This document shows, piece by piece, positions 45,098 to 57,789 of a DNA stretch of 64,000 nt (position 1 is its first letter; each line of letters starts with the position of its first letter). A program made the translations under genes and the position numbers. Source of the DNA: Gnetum montanum (lineage: Eukaryota; Streptophyta; Gnetopsida; Gnetales; Gnetaceae); contig MNCI01008012.1 of NCBI GenBank assembly GCA_015680685.1, positions 125,070 to 189,069 of the forward strand, written 5' to 3'. The notes below the pieces were generated by a model. It was not told the DNA's origin. It made no database searches and saw only the letters and a list, made by a program, of their open reading frames with translations.

Positions 45098-47992
45098 TTA
45101 ACAAGCACAATTCCTTTGACAACACAAAGACATTGGAGAAGATAAAACAGTTCTAGGTGGTGGAGGCTCTTGAAGCTCTAAAGGGCCTTCTCTTACTTTA
45201 GATGCACATGATGGTTGAGATGGTTGTGGTTGTCCTACGATAGCTACAACATCTAGTGGAAGATGAAAGGCATCCAACAGTGCCTTCATCTTCTCCTCCT
45301 TACTTCAAGGATCATTGAGAATCAACGTGGCTTTGCCAATGTGGGTTTCAATGGAAATATCCCATAGACAAGTAATTTTTGGGAACAGCTCCTTAGCATT
45401 CAAGAACCAAGTAGTGAACTATTTACGTTCAATATCAAATGCTTTAAGTACATTGCATAGCTTCTGGTAGTCATTGATTTGCTTGGCCAGGTTCTTAGTA
45501 GTCAATCGTTAATTTGTGAATTTTACTTTGAGAACCTCAAGTTCAGAATTGGAAATCTCAAGCTTATGCTTAGTGTACTTGTAATGCTTGAACTCTGCCT
45601 CATACAATAAGTACAAGCTAGCCACTTGTTTCTTCAATTCTAACTATAGCCTACTAGCAGTCAATCTCACTAGATTTACATAACAGAGATTGGCAAGCTC
45701 TACATACTCCATCATCTTCTAGATCTAAAGCTATTTTATGCAAATCTCCACTTTGTTTTAGCTATTAACCCATTAAAGATAGGTTGTTAGACATCACTTC
45801 CTTCCTTGAGAAGATGGAGGGCCTTAATGAGTTTTTCCTTTACCATTTAGATGTGTTTTTGATTAATTTTTTTTTTGTAGACTGACCTAATCTCTATAAT
45901 TATTTTTGACTCTCTTAATTTTGAGAGCCTTATTTTTCCAAGAGACTCTCTCTATTGGAGATTTTTGGTGAAGCACTTGAACTTCCTCCATGGAGAGATT
46001 TCTATTTTTGGCTACGAATATGCTCAATTCATTATTTACTCTAGCTAGCTACTCCTACTATTGATGGATAAAATCTTTCATCTACTACTTTTGCACATCA
46101 ACATTCTTCAAGCAATCATTTTCTGCGATCAAAATTGCATTCTTACAGTGCATCTAGACCAACTCCTTCTTAATGGTATATGTTTCTACATTGGCCACAA
46201 ATTGGCCAAAGATGGTTGTCTCCCTCTCATTTTCAACCTTTTTGAGCTCGTCTTTAAGCTACTTGAAGGCTTCATCCCTTGTTTATGCAATGTTGAGAAA
46301 TGCAGGATCGGTGAGACTAGCTCTTAATTTAGCAACCTCTACAACCAAGAATTGGTTTTGTGCTTGGGCTATTTTGAGTTGCCTCTCCAATATGAAGCAC
46401 ATGCCCCTCTCTTCTAGCAAATACAACTAGGTTATAGTGAAAGTATCCAGAAGATTGAATAAATCCAAAATTGGTTACCTAGTTTCCACCAGTCAATCCA
46501 ACAACTCCTCATGCTAGGCTACACTTAATCTATTGCTAACTATTCCTACAGATGTCTGCACATCCTTGAGTGTAGAAACATATAGTATAGACATCACAAG
46601 TGCATTCAATGCTTTGGTAATTCTATGAACAACCATATCTACTATTGTCTCTTACCCATGGTGATGCATCACCAAGATAGTCACCCTCTCATCCTTGTCT
46701 AGACACATTGAGAAAGTAGCAGTGATCCTAGATATTTTTGGAAATTTCTATTGTTTCAAGAAAGATATTGTTACCTCTTAGGCATCAAGATTTAATATCA
46801 TGGGTAGATTCATTCTTTGGGCTGAAAAAATTAATCCACCTCCTTCCATCTGCCTGATAATTTGAGCCACTTCATTAAGGTGAATCATTACTAGGCAATA
46901 CATAGATGAATCATCACCACTTATTCCTACTCATTGCTCTTTCTCTCACAAGAGCTACTCTTGGATTTCATGCATGTGCTCAAGGATAGTATAGGACTTC
47001 GACATTGCTTTGTGAGTGGGTTGTGAAGGTTCTGGTTGCTTCTTCTTATCTTGGATGATTTTGTCAAGCATCTTGTTCTTCATCAACTTTTCCCAGGAAG
47101 TGGACAAAGCATGTCGAACAACATCATTTTTATAGTGTGTTATGCCTCCCTTTTTGGATGATATTTGAAAAGGAAAGTGTTTTCCTTCCATGTTCATTTT
47201 CCTTAAACTACATCTTTATCTTAACATAAATCAATTATGGAAGATTGACAAGGAATCTACCACTTAGAGTGACACACACACGGGCGAAGAAAGCTGTGAT
47301 CTTGATTGGCCTCATTGTTGGATTGAGGTGAAAGGCTAAAATTTTGAAATATGTCCACCCTACCATTGTGAGTGTGCCAAACTCCTTACTATTGGCTCCA
47401 TAACATCGCTACATCGATTCTTTCTTAACACCAGGATTTGCCTACATGGGGATTTTAGCAAGGTTTCCCCAAATTTCTAGTAACCCAATGGTCTTTGTAA
47501 TGCCTTTCACCAAGTAGGATACTAAAATGTCCTTAATCTTGACCATTGAACTAGCCTATTGATTATTCCAAAACAAGTATTTCTCTCCCATGTACCACTC
47601 TCCACTGGAAGTGATTATGGGCCACATGGAAGAGTTCTGCAATTGATTCTTAACTTCTAGATGTGTCAACTCTAAGAAAGGACCGAAGTTTAACTCTTAG
47701 AGCACTAATTCTAGACCTCCTTGTTCATGATTTTCTTGAGGCAAGCCTCTATCAAGGTAACTATAAGATTCAATCTAAGCTCTAGTGCCTCATCTTGGTG
47801 AGATTGTTCTATTATGTTTACTTCTTTAGGAATCTATATAATAGATTCCACTTTGGGCTTCTCTTGAAGAGGTCCTATGGCTTGGGTCTCTACTTGCTCA
47901 TGGGGCTATTCTTGGTCCCTTCTCATTCTTGGCCATTTCTCCCTTGGTTGGGATGATCCTGCTTCATGTGTGTGCTTTCCCTTAAGTGCCAT
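45098..47992 (-). pseudogene. E7 coiled-coil protein, homologue of the E3 protein
   Basis: Starts at ATG 47992 (MALKGKAHTHEAGSSQPREK). The N-terminal domain block at about 47370-47230 reads WTYFKILAFHL, RVCVTLSGRFLVNLP, matching WIYFKIGTYHLF and RGCVMLMGKVNANLP in E3. A charged and Pro-rich stretch follows (47197-46955, KKKQPEPSQPTHKA), then a long Leu/Glu/Lys-rich, probably coiled-coil, middle. The C-terminal domain at about 45420-45270 reads FTTWFLNAKELFP, LWDISIETHIGKA, LNDP, KEEKMKALLDAF, aligning with E3. A stop interrupts that domain, and more breaks lie elsewhere. The N-terminal 30 residues are absent from E3. Function unknown. It sits where gag would be. Confidence 0.65.
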
Positions 47993-48389
47993 ATGTGGTT
48001 AAAACATAGTCAAAGATTAGTATTCAATGTATAACTTATAACATTTAAGTACGTTTTTCATTGGGCAATTACACATAGGTTAAGTTTGAACCATGGTAGA
48101 TTAATTATTTTATTATTATATTCATGATTTTAAACTTAGAATGTTATAGAAGCTTGTTGAAAAGGTTAACTCTCATAATTTGATGCTTTCATGTTGATTT
48201 GTTTGTTAAACCTTATGGGAGTTAGAAATTTTTTCAAAATATTTTTTATCTCTTGGAAGGTTCTGGGCTCTTGGAAGTTTTTGTCCAATAGCTATAGGGT
48301 TAAAGAATAGAGTGAATCAGAGAAATAATTAGGAAAATATGGTTCTTGGAAGGTTCTGGGCTCTAAAAATTTGAAAAAATCCCTCCTCA
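47993..48389. other. E7 leader or junction sequence with a short direct repeat
   Basis: AT-rich, no gene. CTTGGAAGGTTCTGGGCTC occurs at 48252 and again at 48344. The expected primer site and LTR start were not found here, which suggests a deletion. Confidence 0.4.
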
Positions 48390-48530
48390 TTTTGAAGCAA
48401 ATGTGAAAATTGCGAAGTGTAGCTACCTATATATAGGTGGGTGGACACCTACATTGATAGGATCCCATATATGGGGTCTCATTTACACATGGGCTCTATC
48501 AACAAGTACTTGTCTATGGAGCCTATGACC
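48390..48530 (-). repeat. Possible LTR U3 remnant (TATA plus palindromes)
   Basis: CTATATATAGG (48431) followed by GGACACC, GATCCCATATATGGGGTC and related inverted units resembles the TATA-plus-palindrome organisation of the family U3, but no edge CATCA is clear. It may belong to E7 or to the 3' LTR of G. Confidence 0.4.
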
Positions 48531-48559
48531 AAAATTTTTACCTTTAAAAAATATGAAAA

Positions 48560-50081
48560 ATAAAGAGAGTTTAAGCATGAAATTGATGTTTTTGGAGATC
48601 TAGAAAAGTGATGAACATGATGAAATCTCAAAGAGGGCTTGATAATTCATGAAAATGGAGAAATTGGTGGGAGAATGAAATTGCATTAGAGAAAATGCCT
48701 TAAAAGCATACAATTGGATGCACAATGGGCCACACAAAATATTTGACTATGAAAATGCCTAAGGATACGAAACTTAACTAATCCAACTAAGAGATATGCA
48801 AGTGGGTCCTTCTCCTAGTAGGCTTATGCCCTTTTTACCCTCACATAACCTCAAATAAGGAGTTCTTGGGCCTCACAGTTAATTAATGCTTATGAAAAGT
48901 TAAGGACTAAATCTGGAAGAATCTACTTAAGAATTTTGACACATCATACTAAAACATTGGATAAGACATGGAAATTGGCAATGAGCTAAGTTATGGAAAG
49001 CATCAATGGGTAACAGAGAAGATGGAATGAAGCTCCTAATCATGGTTACATGAAGTTTCTTGTGGATCTTATGGTTAAATAACTCGATAAATTCTATTCT
49101 TAGTCTAGATCAAAACCAACCACCTTCAATGACTTTACATTACCACTCTAAGACTAGTTCATCCCATCAAGACACAAGAATGCTCCGATAAGTCAATCAC
49201 CATTCCTTATTTGAGAAGAAAGGAGAACCAGAAAGTGGGAAAGGGCCTTAGTTATAGGGGACCTTCAGCCATAGGTAACATATGTTTCTAGTTCCATAAC
49301 TAGTGCTTGTAGCCTGTTATTTTTGTCTAAGGGGTGTGCTTTGAATTTTCATCATTTGTTTTTTTTTTCAGATTTTATGTTTTTATGGATTTTTGGATGG
49401 AAACCACACCATGAAAAAACTTATTAACTTCCTATTATTGGTCAACATGGAATGATAAGAAATCCATGAAAACACTCATGCACTAAAGTAAGTAGAAAGG
49501 CACAAAGAGTATTGAGTCCTCTTAAAGTCACATCCTTTTCAAACTATTTGAATCGTTTCCAAATTTGAAAACTACCAAGGTCACAAGTTTGTTAAACTTT
49601 CATCAAGAAAAAGGGACCTCATACTTCCAAAAGCAGGAAAACCATGGAGTTTGTGGATGGGTGGATGATGTGGACTCACTACCTATTCCATGAAAAAGAA
49701 AATTTTTCTTAGTCATCAGTCATCAAAATTCAAAGATAGAAACTAGACATTAGTAATAAAAAATTGTAAGTACAAACCACCATTAGCAAATAGCTAAAGC
49801 ATCTTTGTGTCGTACTAGAAATAAAGCACTTTTATTAAAAAACAATAAGAAAAATTTACATCAAAATAAAATAAAATATAAAAGAAATTGTAAAATATTC
49901 AAAAAAGTTAAAACATACTAATGATGTTGTTAAACAAAAATTATAAAAATAACAAAGTGTAAAATAAAAAGGTATAAAAACAAAGAATGTGTAAAAACAA
50001 AAAAGTGTAAAACAAAAAATTGTAAAATAAAAAGGTAGAAAAACTAAGGAGCCACTTTAATAATTAGCATGAATGGCCATC
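48560..50081 (-). other. G conserved 3' noncoding region
   Basis: Same blocks as E2, C and E6: GTGGGTCCTTCTCCTAGTAG (48803), CATAACTAGTGCTTGTAGCC (about 49295-49315), AAACCACACCATG (about 49400), A-rich array (49900-50040). No conserved frame. Confidence 0.65.
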
Positions 50082-51300
50082 TCCCCCATAACTGATTTAA
50101 AAGGAAGAGATTTGAAAAATTGAGCAAGGTTATTCATTTGAGGAGGTGTTGCTTTCAATGGCTTGCTTGGGCTCATGGAAAGGTTTGAGTTGTTGCATGT
50201 TGACCAGTTGCTTTTTGTTTGGGCTCTCACATTTTTAGATCAACATGGCCCTAGAAGAAAAGGTTTCATAAATGATGTAAGGACCTTCCCACAACATTTG
50301 AAACTTAGTTTGTTGAGGCACATGTGTGAGGTTCTAATAGAGGACCTTGTCTCCACATTGAAATTTTACTTTTCTTATTGTAAGGTCATGGAATTTTTTG
50401 TTAAATGCCTTGTGTACTTCATTCAAGGGAAGGGCCACTAATTGATTCTCATCTTGCATGTTAAGGTTGATCAATCTTTCTTTTTGTGTTAGGCTAATGT
50501 CAAGACCAAGATCAAGGTCACAAGCTATTGAAAGTGTATAGAGCTCAAATTGAATCAAAAGAGTTGGTAATTTTTTTACATCAACTCATAGGGAGAGTAG
50601 CCTGTAGGGAGTTTCCATGTGGCGAAATAGGCCCAAAAGGCATTGTTAAGTTTTATGTTCTAGTCTCTCCTATATTTGTTAATTTTTCTTATTAAGATCT
50701 TAGATATTTCCCTATTTGTAACTTGTGCTTAACCATTGGCTTGTGGGTGGTAGGGTGTTATTATTTTATGTTCAACCTACATGTGTTGCATTAGCATGTG
50801 AGAAGTAGCACCTGTAAAATTGGTACCATTGTTATAAATTAGTGCATGTGGCACCCCAAACTTGTTTACAACATTTTTTTGTACAAACCATGTAGTAGTA
50901 GAAAATGTATAGTTGGTGACAACTACTGATTCTACCCATTTTGTATAATATTCAAAAATAACTATTATGTATGTCTTTTCATTTAACATGGGTGTGATGG
51001 GACCCATGAATTCAATGCCCTAGATGTCAAAGGATTCCAATGGTTGGATCCACTATTAAGGTCCCTTCATTCAAGTAGTCATCCCACCATCTTATTGACA
51101 AGGTTTACAAGAGTCGATGAATTAGTAAACATCCCTAAAGATTGTTGGCCAGTAATACCCTATCATCAAGATCTTAATGGTCGTGTGTCTCCCTACATAG
51201 TGGTTCCCACAAGGACCCTCATGAGCATCTTGGAGAATGTGTAGTTAATTAGCATTAGGGACACACCAATGACCCAAGCCATTGGTGCACACCTTGTAAA
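50082..51300 (-). pseudogene. G integrase and pol C-terminus
   Basis: Integrates cDNA into host DNA. A zinc region at about 51270-51080 is badly eroded. The core at 51007-50777 reads MGPITPMLNEKTYIIV, EYYTKWVESVV, NKFGVPHALIYNNGTNFTG. The two catalytic Asp positions read Glu (IFEYYTKW) and Asn (YNNGT), so the enzyme is dead. The C-terminal part at 50558-50334 (LNEVHKAFNKKFHDLTIRKV, CGDKVLY) resembles the post-core segment of Athila integrases. The tail SLPFKSVMGEMAIHANY ends at about 50070-50100 and is the same tail fused to protease in E2. Confidence 0.82.
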
Positions 51301-51399
51301 GGTGTCTGTTTATCTTCATGAAGTGTTTTTCCTAATGAAGAAACTATTATTTTTTCTGATGGTCCAAGTTTTGTGACATCTCTTAAGTGAGAAGATAAG

Positions 51400-51990
51400 G
51401 AAGTATGCCATCATACTAGTTTGGTTCAGCATGCACTTGTTCATTTATTTCATTGGCAAAGAGGAGTTCATCAAGAAATTGATTGGAGAGCAGGTGCTCC
51501 TCCTCTTTATTATCCCATTATAATTGAGATAAGTGTTTAACGACCACATTCTTAGTTCCCTTTCAATCTATCATTGTAATATCAAACTCTTATAAGATCA
51601 CCAACCACTGTATGCCACGAGGGATCACTATTTGCTTATTCATAGGAAACTAAATGGCACTGTGGTTGGTGTGCACAAATACACTGTATTTAAGCACATA
51701 GTGTTTGAATTTCTCCAAGGCATACACCACTAACATTAGCTCTTTTTTTTGTGGTGTAATTGAGCTATGCACCCATAATGCTTCGACTTGCACAATGGAT
51801 GTAATGAGGATTCTTTTTATCGTCCAACTATGTAAGCATAACTCTAAAGGCATAGCTCGATGCATCTGTCATGATGTAAAATTGACAAGACTAGTCAAGT
51901 GCTTGTACAATTGGAGTTTCTACAAGCTTCTCCTTGAGTTTCTGTAATGCCTTTTCTTATTTCTTGATCCATAAGAATGGACCATCTTTC
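51400..51990 (-). pseudogene. G RNase H
   Basis: Degrades RNA in the RNA-DNA hybrid. HRAMPLELCLHSW, ALWVHSSITPQKKEL, MLVVYALEKFKHYVL and VFVHTNHSAI match the Ty3 RNase H pattern (YTTTEKELLAV..., V.TDH..L), with the usual TDH Asp replaced by Asn. The frame is open only at 51865-51650. Confidence 0.82.
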
Positions 51991-52079
51991 ATTGTGATCT
52001 CAACCAATAGTTTAGCAATCTTTAAAAAATTTTCTATGAATCACCAGTAGTAGCGAGTGTGTCTAAAAAATGACTATAC

Positions 52080-52990
52080 ATCTTTAATGGTTGCCGATTG
52101 GTAGGTTATTCCTTAGATTACCCTAATTTTTTTAGGATCCACCATAATCCCTACTTGTGAGAATCTATGTCCCAACACAATGTCCTCCTGGACCATGAAA
52201 TGGCTCTTTTAAGCACTTTCTCAAGGTAGTCTAAGGCTTTCTTAAATGTGGCATCATATGTGGAAAAGTCATCCATGAAGACTTCCACCTCACTACCATT
52301 CTGCTATTGAAAAATGCTAAGGAAAAGGCATTAGAAGGTTTCAGGGGTATTACACAAACCAAATGGCATCTTTCGATATGCAAAAGTCCTCCAAGGACTT
52401 GTGAATGTAGTTTTGGCTTGATCCTCTGGGCAATCTAAATTTGATTATAGCCACTATAACCATCTAGAAAGCTATAAATCCAGTGCCCAAAAATAGTGTC
52501 CAACACTTGATTAACATATGACAACACTTGATTCACATATGAAAATAGAAAATGATCCATTTTCAATAGCCTAAAATTAATACACACCCTCAACTTTCCA
52601 TCTTTCTTTGGCACAATCATAAGTAGGCTAACCCACTCACTATCCATAATTGGATAGATGAACTCACCTTGAGAAGTTGCTCAATTTTCTCCTTGATGAT
52701 CTAGCCACCATTGTGACTACCTCTTTGGCTTGATGGAGGGATCTGTATAGATGTAATGTTGTCTTATCCTAGGATCAGTCCCTATGAGTTTAGGATATGA
52801 CCAAGCAAAGGATGTTAGCTATTTGTTAACCATGTTTATTTGCTTCTATTTCTACTCAGGAGCAAGGTTGGCATTGATTATTACCAACTTGCCATTTTTC
52901 AAAAATGCATACTTCATGTTAATAGGTATATTTTTCAACTCCAAGGGCTCTTATTTAAAATTTTCAAGGATTTCAAACTCTTCCAAATAA
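52080..52990 (-). pseudogene. G reverse transcriptase
   Basis: RNA-dependent DNA polymerase of an Athila/Tat-type element. In order: WVSLLMIVPKKDGKLRVCIN (about 52640), DHFLFSYVNQVLDTIFGH, YSFLDGYSGYNQI (about 52480-52435), TFTSPWRTFAYRKMPFGLCN (about 52400-52340), and the catalytic box EVFMDDFS at 52285-52262 with both Asp intact. The segment YVNQVLS is duplicated at 52500-52550. Stops occur between the blocks. LDGYSGYNQI and FMDDFS are characteristic of Athila rather than chromoviruses. Confidence 0.87.
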
Positions 52991-53179
52991 GTATCATTAG
53001 GTTCATCATTGGAGAGTTGGCAATGAACTTACTTCAATTCACCCATGCCTTCAACATAGGCATATGTTAAACTCTTAGTTGATTCCATGTAAAGTGTGCT
53101 ACTTTCAAGATCAACTATGTATAGGTACTTTTGGATTTTAGATTCATCTACACACTATTTTCATTCTTTGATTGATGTG

Positions 53180-53900
53180 CTTTTGATATACCATAATTTC
53201 TACACACAATTGCACCCTATATCACTATACACAATGCATGGAACTCTCTTCATGTCAATCTTTCCAAAAGCATTTTCCTTAAGAATTTCTAGGGAAAGAT
53301 CTCTGATGCTCATTCTAGCATCAACAGTGCTCAACCAAGACCTTTCCATAATGATTGGAAAGTCCCCCTTACAATTATCAATCTTGATCACAATATCCTC
53401 CACCAGGCCTTGGAAATTAGTAGGATAGAACCACCCATAGATAGTGATCACAATATCCTCCACCAGGCCTAAGGGAATAGTGATTTATTGATCTACCAAT
53501 TCTAAATGAATGTTTCTCTTCTTAAGAGAAGGTAGGTTCTAGGCTTTGTACATTTCATGAAAAATCAAATTGACACCAGAACCTAAATCAAGAAGAGCCT
53601 TTCATGGCTCATTCCCAATGATCTGCAAGTAGTTGAGAAAATGTCCAAGATCAACTATTTTCCTAGGAAAGTTTCAAACCTTGATTCAATCAAATACAAC
53701 ATGGGTTAGCATGACTATGTGGATCTTGGAAGCCATTTGGTTTGAAGGATTCCTAAAAGGAATATATGTAGAGGATGAAGGAGACACATGACAACCAACT
53801 GCATGAGTTGGTCAAGGATTTGTAGAAGTTTTGGTTTGAAAGAATGGTCATTTACAGGATTTAGTTTTTAAAACCACTATGTTGAAGAACCTGTAAGTTA
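53180..53900 (-). pseudogene. G aspartic protease with 60-bp duplication
   Basis: Active site LLDLGSGVNLIFHEMY at about 53600-53555, Asp and Gly intact. The flap-proximal segment GLVEDIVI is present twice because of a tandem 60-bp duplication (units at 53385-53444 and 53445 onward). The signature reads IIMERSWLSTVDA, so the usual Gly (IIMGR) is Glu. Family as E2 and E6. Frame broken near 53200 and 53470. Confidence 0.83.
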
Positions 53901-55314
53901 ACAACCCTATTAGAGTTATGTTGCTACAACTAAGTGAGAATCTCACCTTGCATGGATGGAGTAGGTGGTAATTGGATTTGGGGTGAAGGGACATGTGCAG
54001 AAGGATGAGGAAGATGATAAGGGAATGGAGATTTTCCTCTAGGAGATGGAGAATGAGCTCTATAATACATCAAAGGGTAGTAGTGATGTTGGAATAAAAT
54101 GTGACTAGAAGAGTCATGTGGAGACATGGGTTGTTGAACATATTACCCATGTGGATTTCATTGCATATAAGGGTACTACTACCCTCATGGTGGCATCCCC
54201 CATGACTATGGATGTTGCCACTAATGATAATGCTCATATGGTTGTGGTGGAGCTCCACTTGGATAATAAGCTTGTTATTGGTGGAACTACCTGGGATTAC
54301 CTTGAGGATAAGGTAATCCTCTGGGTGCTTTCCTTCTTGCTAACTTAGGATTCAAATTGTACATCCTAGACTCTTACAAGTGTGACATAACAAGGCAACA
54401 TTCATTAGGATGTTCATATTGGCATATGTCACACCAATCATCATCATCTGATTCTAACTCCACAACCTCTTCTACTATAGCATCCTTGTCATTACCCCTT
54501 TGGTAGACACATTCAACTTCCTTTCTTCTCCTATGATCATGATAACTACCTTGTTCATTGGATTCTTCTACAATTTTCATATTTTGGAATTTTTCAACCA
54601 ATGATTCCCATATTTTGTCTACCTTGGCTAAACTTTTGAAAATAGATTTTTGAATTGGCAAGGTTTTTCACTACACCATTTCATCAAGTGATGCCTCCTC
54701 CTCACTATAATAGAATCATACCTCTCTTTTTTTTCTTAAAGGGTCCTAATTATATTCTTTAGTACTTTCCCATTTCCTCAATTCTCCTTCTCTTTTTGCA
54801 ACTTTCTCAATGAGCCTTTGGATCTAATGGGCTCCTAGGTTTGATAATATTCCTTTGGCATAGACCCTAAGAGTTCTCATTTCTAATCAAAGCCCATCTA
54901 TGATATGGTGAAGTTGCTTCCTTTGAGAATAATCATGGCCAAGACATTTGTGCAAAAGATAATAATACTTTCCCATGGCTACATCCAAAGGTTCATGTGT
55001 TCCTTATCACTACCCTTGGATTTTCTTTTTCAAGTTGGACACTCAAGAGTATGTCTCATATTTATCATTAAATACCTCAAGCATCGTACCCCATCGTCAG
55101 ATTAATTCAAGCTCCAAAGAGTGGTAGCAACTTTTAGCTTCTTTTATGAGTGTCCTAGGAAATAGCTTAAGTTTCTACTAGTTATTTTTGAGGTTTTGCA
55201 AGGCACAGGCATTGTGAAAGGCTTGAAGATGGGTCTATGGATCTAAGTTATAGTCCCCTAAAATTTGGGGATATTTTTCATATCCAACCTCTTGATTCTA
55301 CTATCTTTCAAATG
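53901..55314 (-). pseudogene. G gag, C-terminal part
   Basis: From the F insertion leftwards come the capsid-type region (about 55310-54870), a Glu/Asp-rich segment (54661-54480), and the Cys/His motif CDICQYEHPNECC (C-x2-C-x3-H-x4-C, about 54432-54394) followed by SHLQ. The Pro-rich linker with MQGEILT lies at 54127-53930. N-terminal gag continues at 63278-64000. Broken by stops and by F. Confidence 0.8.
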
Positions 55315-56212
55315 TGTAATGAACCACTTTTCTTTGCATTTTTGTGGTAATGATTGTAATAGTGTTTTGTGTGTTTCTATGCATGTTTTGTTGACAAGTT
55401 GTGTGTGTGCTTTGTTTGGACTATGGTGGAAATGGCTAATTGGAATAGTAATAAATTTGTTAACTAGATTTTTATATGTATTATGAATAAATGTTTAAAT
55501 ACTTTATGCATAAAAATATGATTTAAAATACATGTTGGGAATGTTTTAAAATAATAATAATAAATGATATATGAAAAAACAAAATATTTTCTATTCTATT
55601 TCAATAAAGATGTTGAGAAACAAAGGACAATACTCTAAGGTGTGCTACAAGAGCTAAAACAGGTATGCTAAGATGCAAAAGAATGCTCATACTAAGGAAC
55701 TTGACCTATGAATCAAGTTCTAGGAACTTGACCCATGAATTAGGGATATGATGTGCAAATATTGTAGCATTATATTTTATTTTATTTAAATGTGATGCAT
55801 TGCTCTTTTAAATTTAAAATAGTAGAGTATAAGTACCCTCTCCATGGCTGTAGAAAGGTCATGTGATGACCTTTCAAGGCTCATAAAACAATGGAAAAAT
55901 TCACATCACTGATGACTTGAAAAAGAAGGTGCCTTATTTGATTATGTATCTTAAACTGTCCTTATCATGAATCTACCTTGAAAACTCTTTCCTTGCATCT
56001 TATGAAAATTTTGAATGATAAAGAGATAAAATATTATCCTGGAATGTTTTGTAATTGTCAAGAGGAATTGAACTTGAGATCTAGCAAAATTTGAATTTTG
56101 AAATATCAAAAATTGTTAATTTAGAAATTGAACCTACAACCTATGAATATACATATTTTATTGATTTTTTTTATAATGATCATGAAGAGAACTGAACTCA
56201 TGACCCATTGCT

Positions 56213-56250
<38 letters not shown>

Positions 56251-57614
56251 TTTAAAAAGAGAAAAGAATACGAACAGTCCCCAAGAAGTTAGTTACAAGA
56301 AACCATTCATTATCCCTTATTCCACCTACAAATAGGAAGAGGAGAAGAAGAAAAAAGAGGACACACAAGGCAAAAGTAGTTTTGTAGAACATAGAAAAAG
56401 AGGGATACAACAACAAGGAGTGTGGTTGAGAAGGAAGAGAATACTGTGGCTGCTACAAGAGATAGCAAGGAAAAAGAAATCAAGGGTGGCATAGCAATCC
56501 AATATTCTAATAATTCATCCTATTAAGAAAGATATCTAAGAAAGGAGGTAGAATGATCCATCTCTATTATGTTTGATAATGGCTAGAAAGGGTTGATTTT
56601 CTCAAACTTTTCTCTTCTTGCTTGTCTAACAACCTTCACAATGCTTGTATGAAATTATGAAGATTGTTGTTGTAAACTTTTTTTAAAAAAAAATCCTTTA
56701 TTACCCTTCTTTGGATCTCTCCACCCATCCTCTACACTCTCACACCTAAATGACTTGGATAAGAGTTGTTTCTATAATAATTTAGAAACACCCATAATGA
56801 TTTGGGACATTTTTGACAAAGGATTGCCAATAGGGGCTATGGATCTCTGATATGAGGATTGGTACCACTGACAAAAAGTGAGAGTATCCTTGGGTCCATT
56901 GATAATTGTGAATTTTAAAAAATTTTTGAATTCTTAGATTTTGGTTGGATTTTGGTTGATGAAACCCTCCCCCTTTGAATGCATTAATCTTGGGTCTAAA
57001 TCTTGAATTATACCTTTTTTTTCCCTATACCTTCTCAAGTTTGATTTTTATATCTTTCTATAAGTTGATGAAGTGGGGAAAATTTTAGGATGTTAATCTA
57101 TGGTTGTGATCTATCTATTCTCTACTATTGAACATATGAATTTCCTAATTAAATGATTACTGGTAAAATGGTTACAAGAGTTAAATTCAGATCTTTTTTT
57201 TGTGTGTGGCTGGAAATTATAAAATATTATTATGTGATTGAACAAATATGAGATTATTAATTTATTTGTTTTTGTGGTCATTTTTTTTTCAAATGTGTAA
57301 ATGATCTTGATTAAATATTTCTTTTTAGGTTGAATAATAAAAAGTTTGATTTTTTTTTTAATTTGATGGATCTTGCACCAATATTTTACTATGGCTATTT
57401 CTTTATAAAATTATCTCTGGATTCATAGAAATTAATATTGATTGACCTATTTTAGAGCTAGATCTAGGTGTTGTTGATTTCATTTTAATTTTTATAGAAT
57501 AATGTTAATTTGATTTTTGTAGAGAGAAAGTCACCTGAGCATTTTATTCTTTCAACTCTCTTCTTTTAGGGGGCTTCATGTGCTAGCTCTTACTCCTTCT
57601 GAATGGGTGTTACA
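55315..57614 (+). repeat. F 5' LTR (2300 bp)
   Basis: TGTAATGAACCACTTTTC to GAATGGGTGTTACA. Aligns throughout with 60974-63272. Contains a (GA)n run at 56215-56248. Length fits Del/Tekay LTRs. Open stretches inside are shared by both LTRs and are not genes. Confidence 0.95.
56215..56248. repeat. (GA)n microsatellite in F 5' LTR
   Basis: Seventeen GA units; its partner is at 61870-61904 in the other LTR. Confidence 0.95.
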
Positions 57615-57617
57615 TTC

Positions 57618-57629
57618 TGGTATCAAAGT
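57618..57629 (+). promoter_or_regulatory. F primer-binding site (tRNA-iMet-like)
   Basis: TGGTATCAAAGT three bases after the LTR, close to TGGTATCAGAGC used by chromoviruses. Confidence 0.82.
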
Positions 57630-57789
57630 GCTAGGTTTGGCTTTCTTTTATATTCCTTGAAACCTCTTATGAAGTTTGATTTAGTGCATTACTTGATGTG
57701 GTGTTGGTCTATCTTTCATATGCTACAACAAATGTTCCAGCATGAGTGTAATTAATCCAAGAAACAATAGGTATCATTCATTCTTAATC

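Larger units (their letters stand above)
44243..48530 (-). mobile_element. E7: TGATGAG-family element with the E3-type protein
   Basis: Left LTR (44243-44887), PPT-like block and a roughly 3 kb interior coding, in broken form, a homologue of the E3 protein. The right LTR is not intact: only a possible TATA/U3 remnant is seen at about 48390-48530, and no primer site was found, so the right boundary is approximate and no duplication could be matched. No gag, protease or pol. Confidence 0.7.
48531..55314 (-). mobile_element. G: pol-bearing (formerly autonomous) TGATGAG-family element, part 1
   Basis: Minus strand. Reading leftwards from the insertion point of F at 55314 come gag, protease, RT, RNase H and integrase, then the conserved 3' noncoding region, in Ty3/gypsy order. 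Gag continues on the far side of F from 63278. RT and protease motifs place it in the Athila/Tat branch. No envelope-like frame was seen. The left limit is uncertain because the 3' LTR is missing or confused with E7. All frames are broken. The only member here that could once have supplied enzymes to E2, E3, C, E6 and E7. Confidence 0.85.

Noticed and set aside
48560-50081. Possible envelope-like gene after pol in G
   Set aside because: The position would fit Athila elements, but no frame longer than background, signal peptide or membrane segment was found here or in E2, C, E6.
56310-56492. Conserved frame MPPLISFSLLS... repeated at 61968-62150
   Set aside because: Same position in the two F LTRs, antisense to the element; explained by LTR identity.
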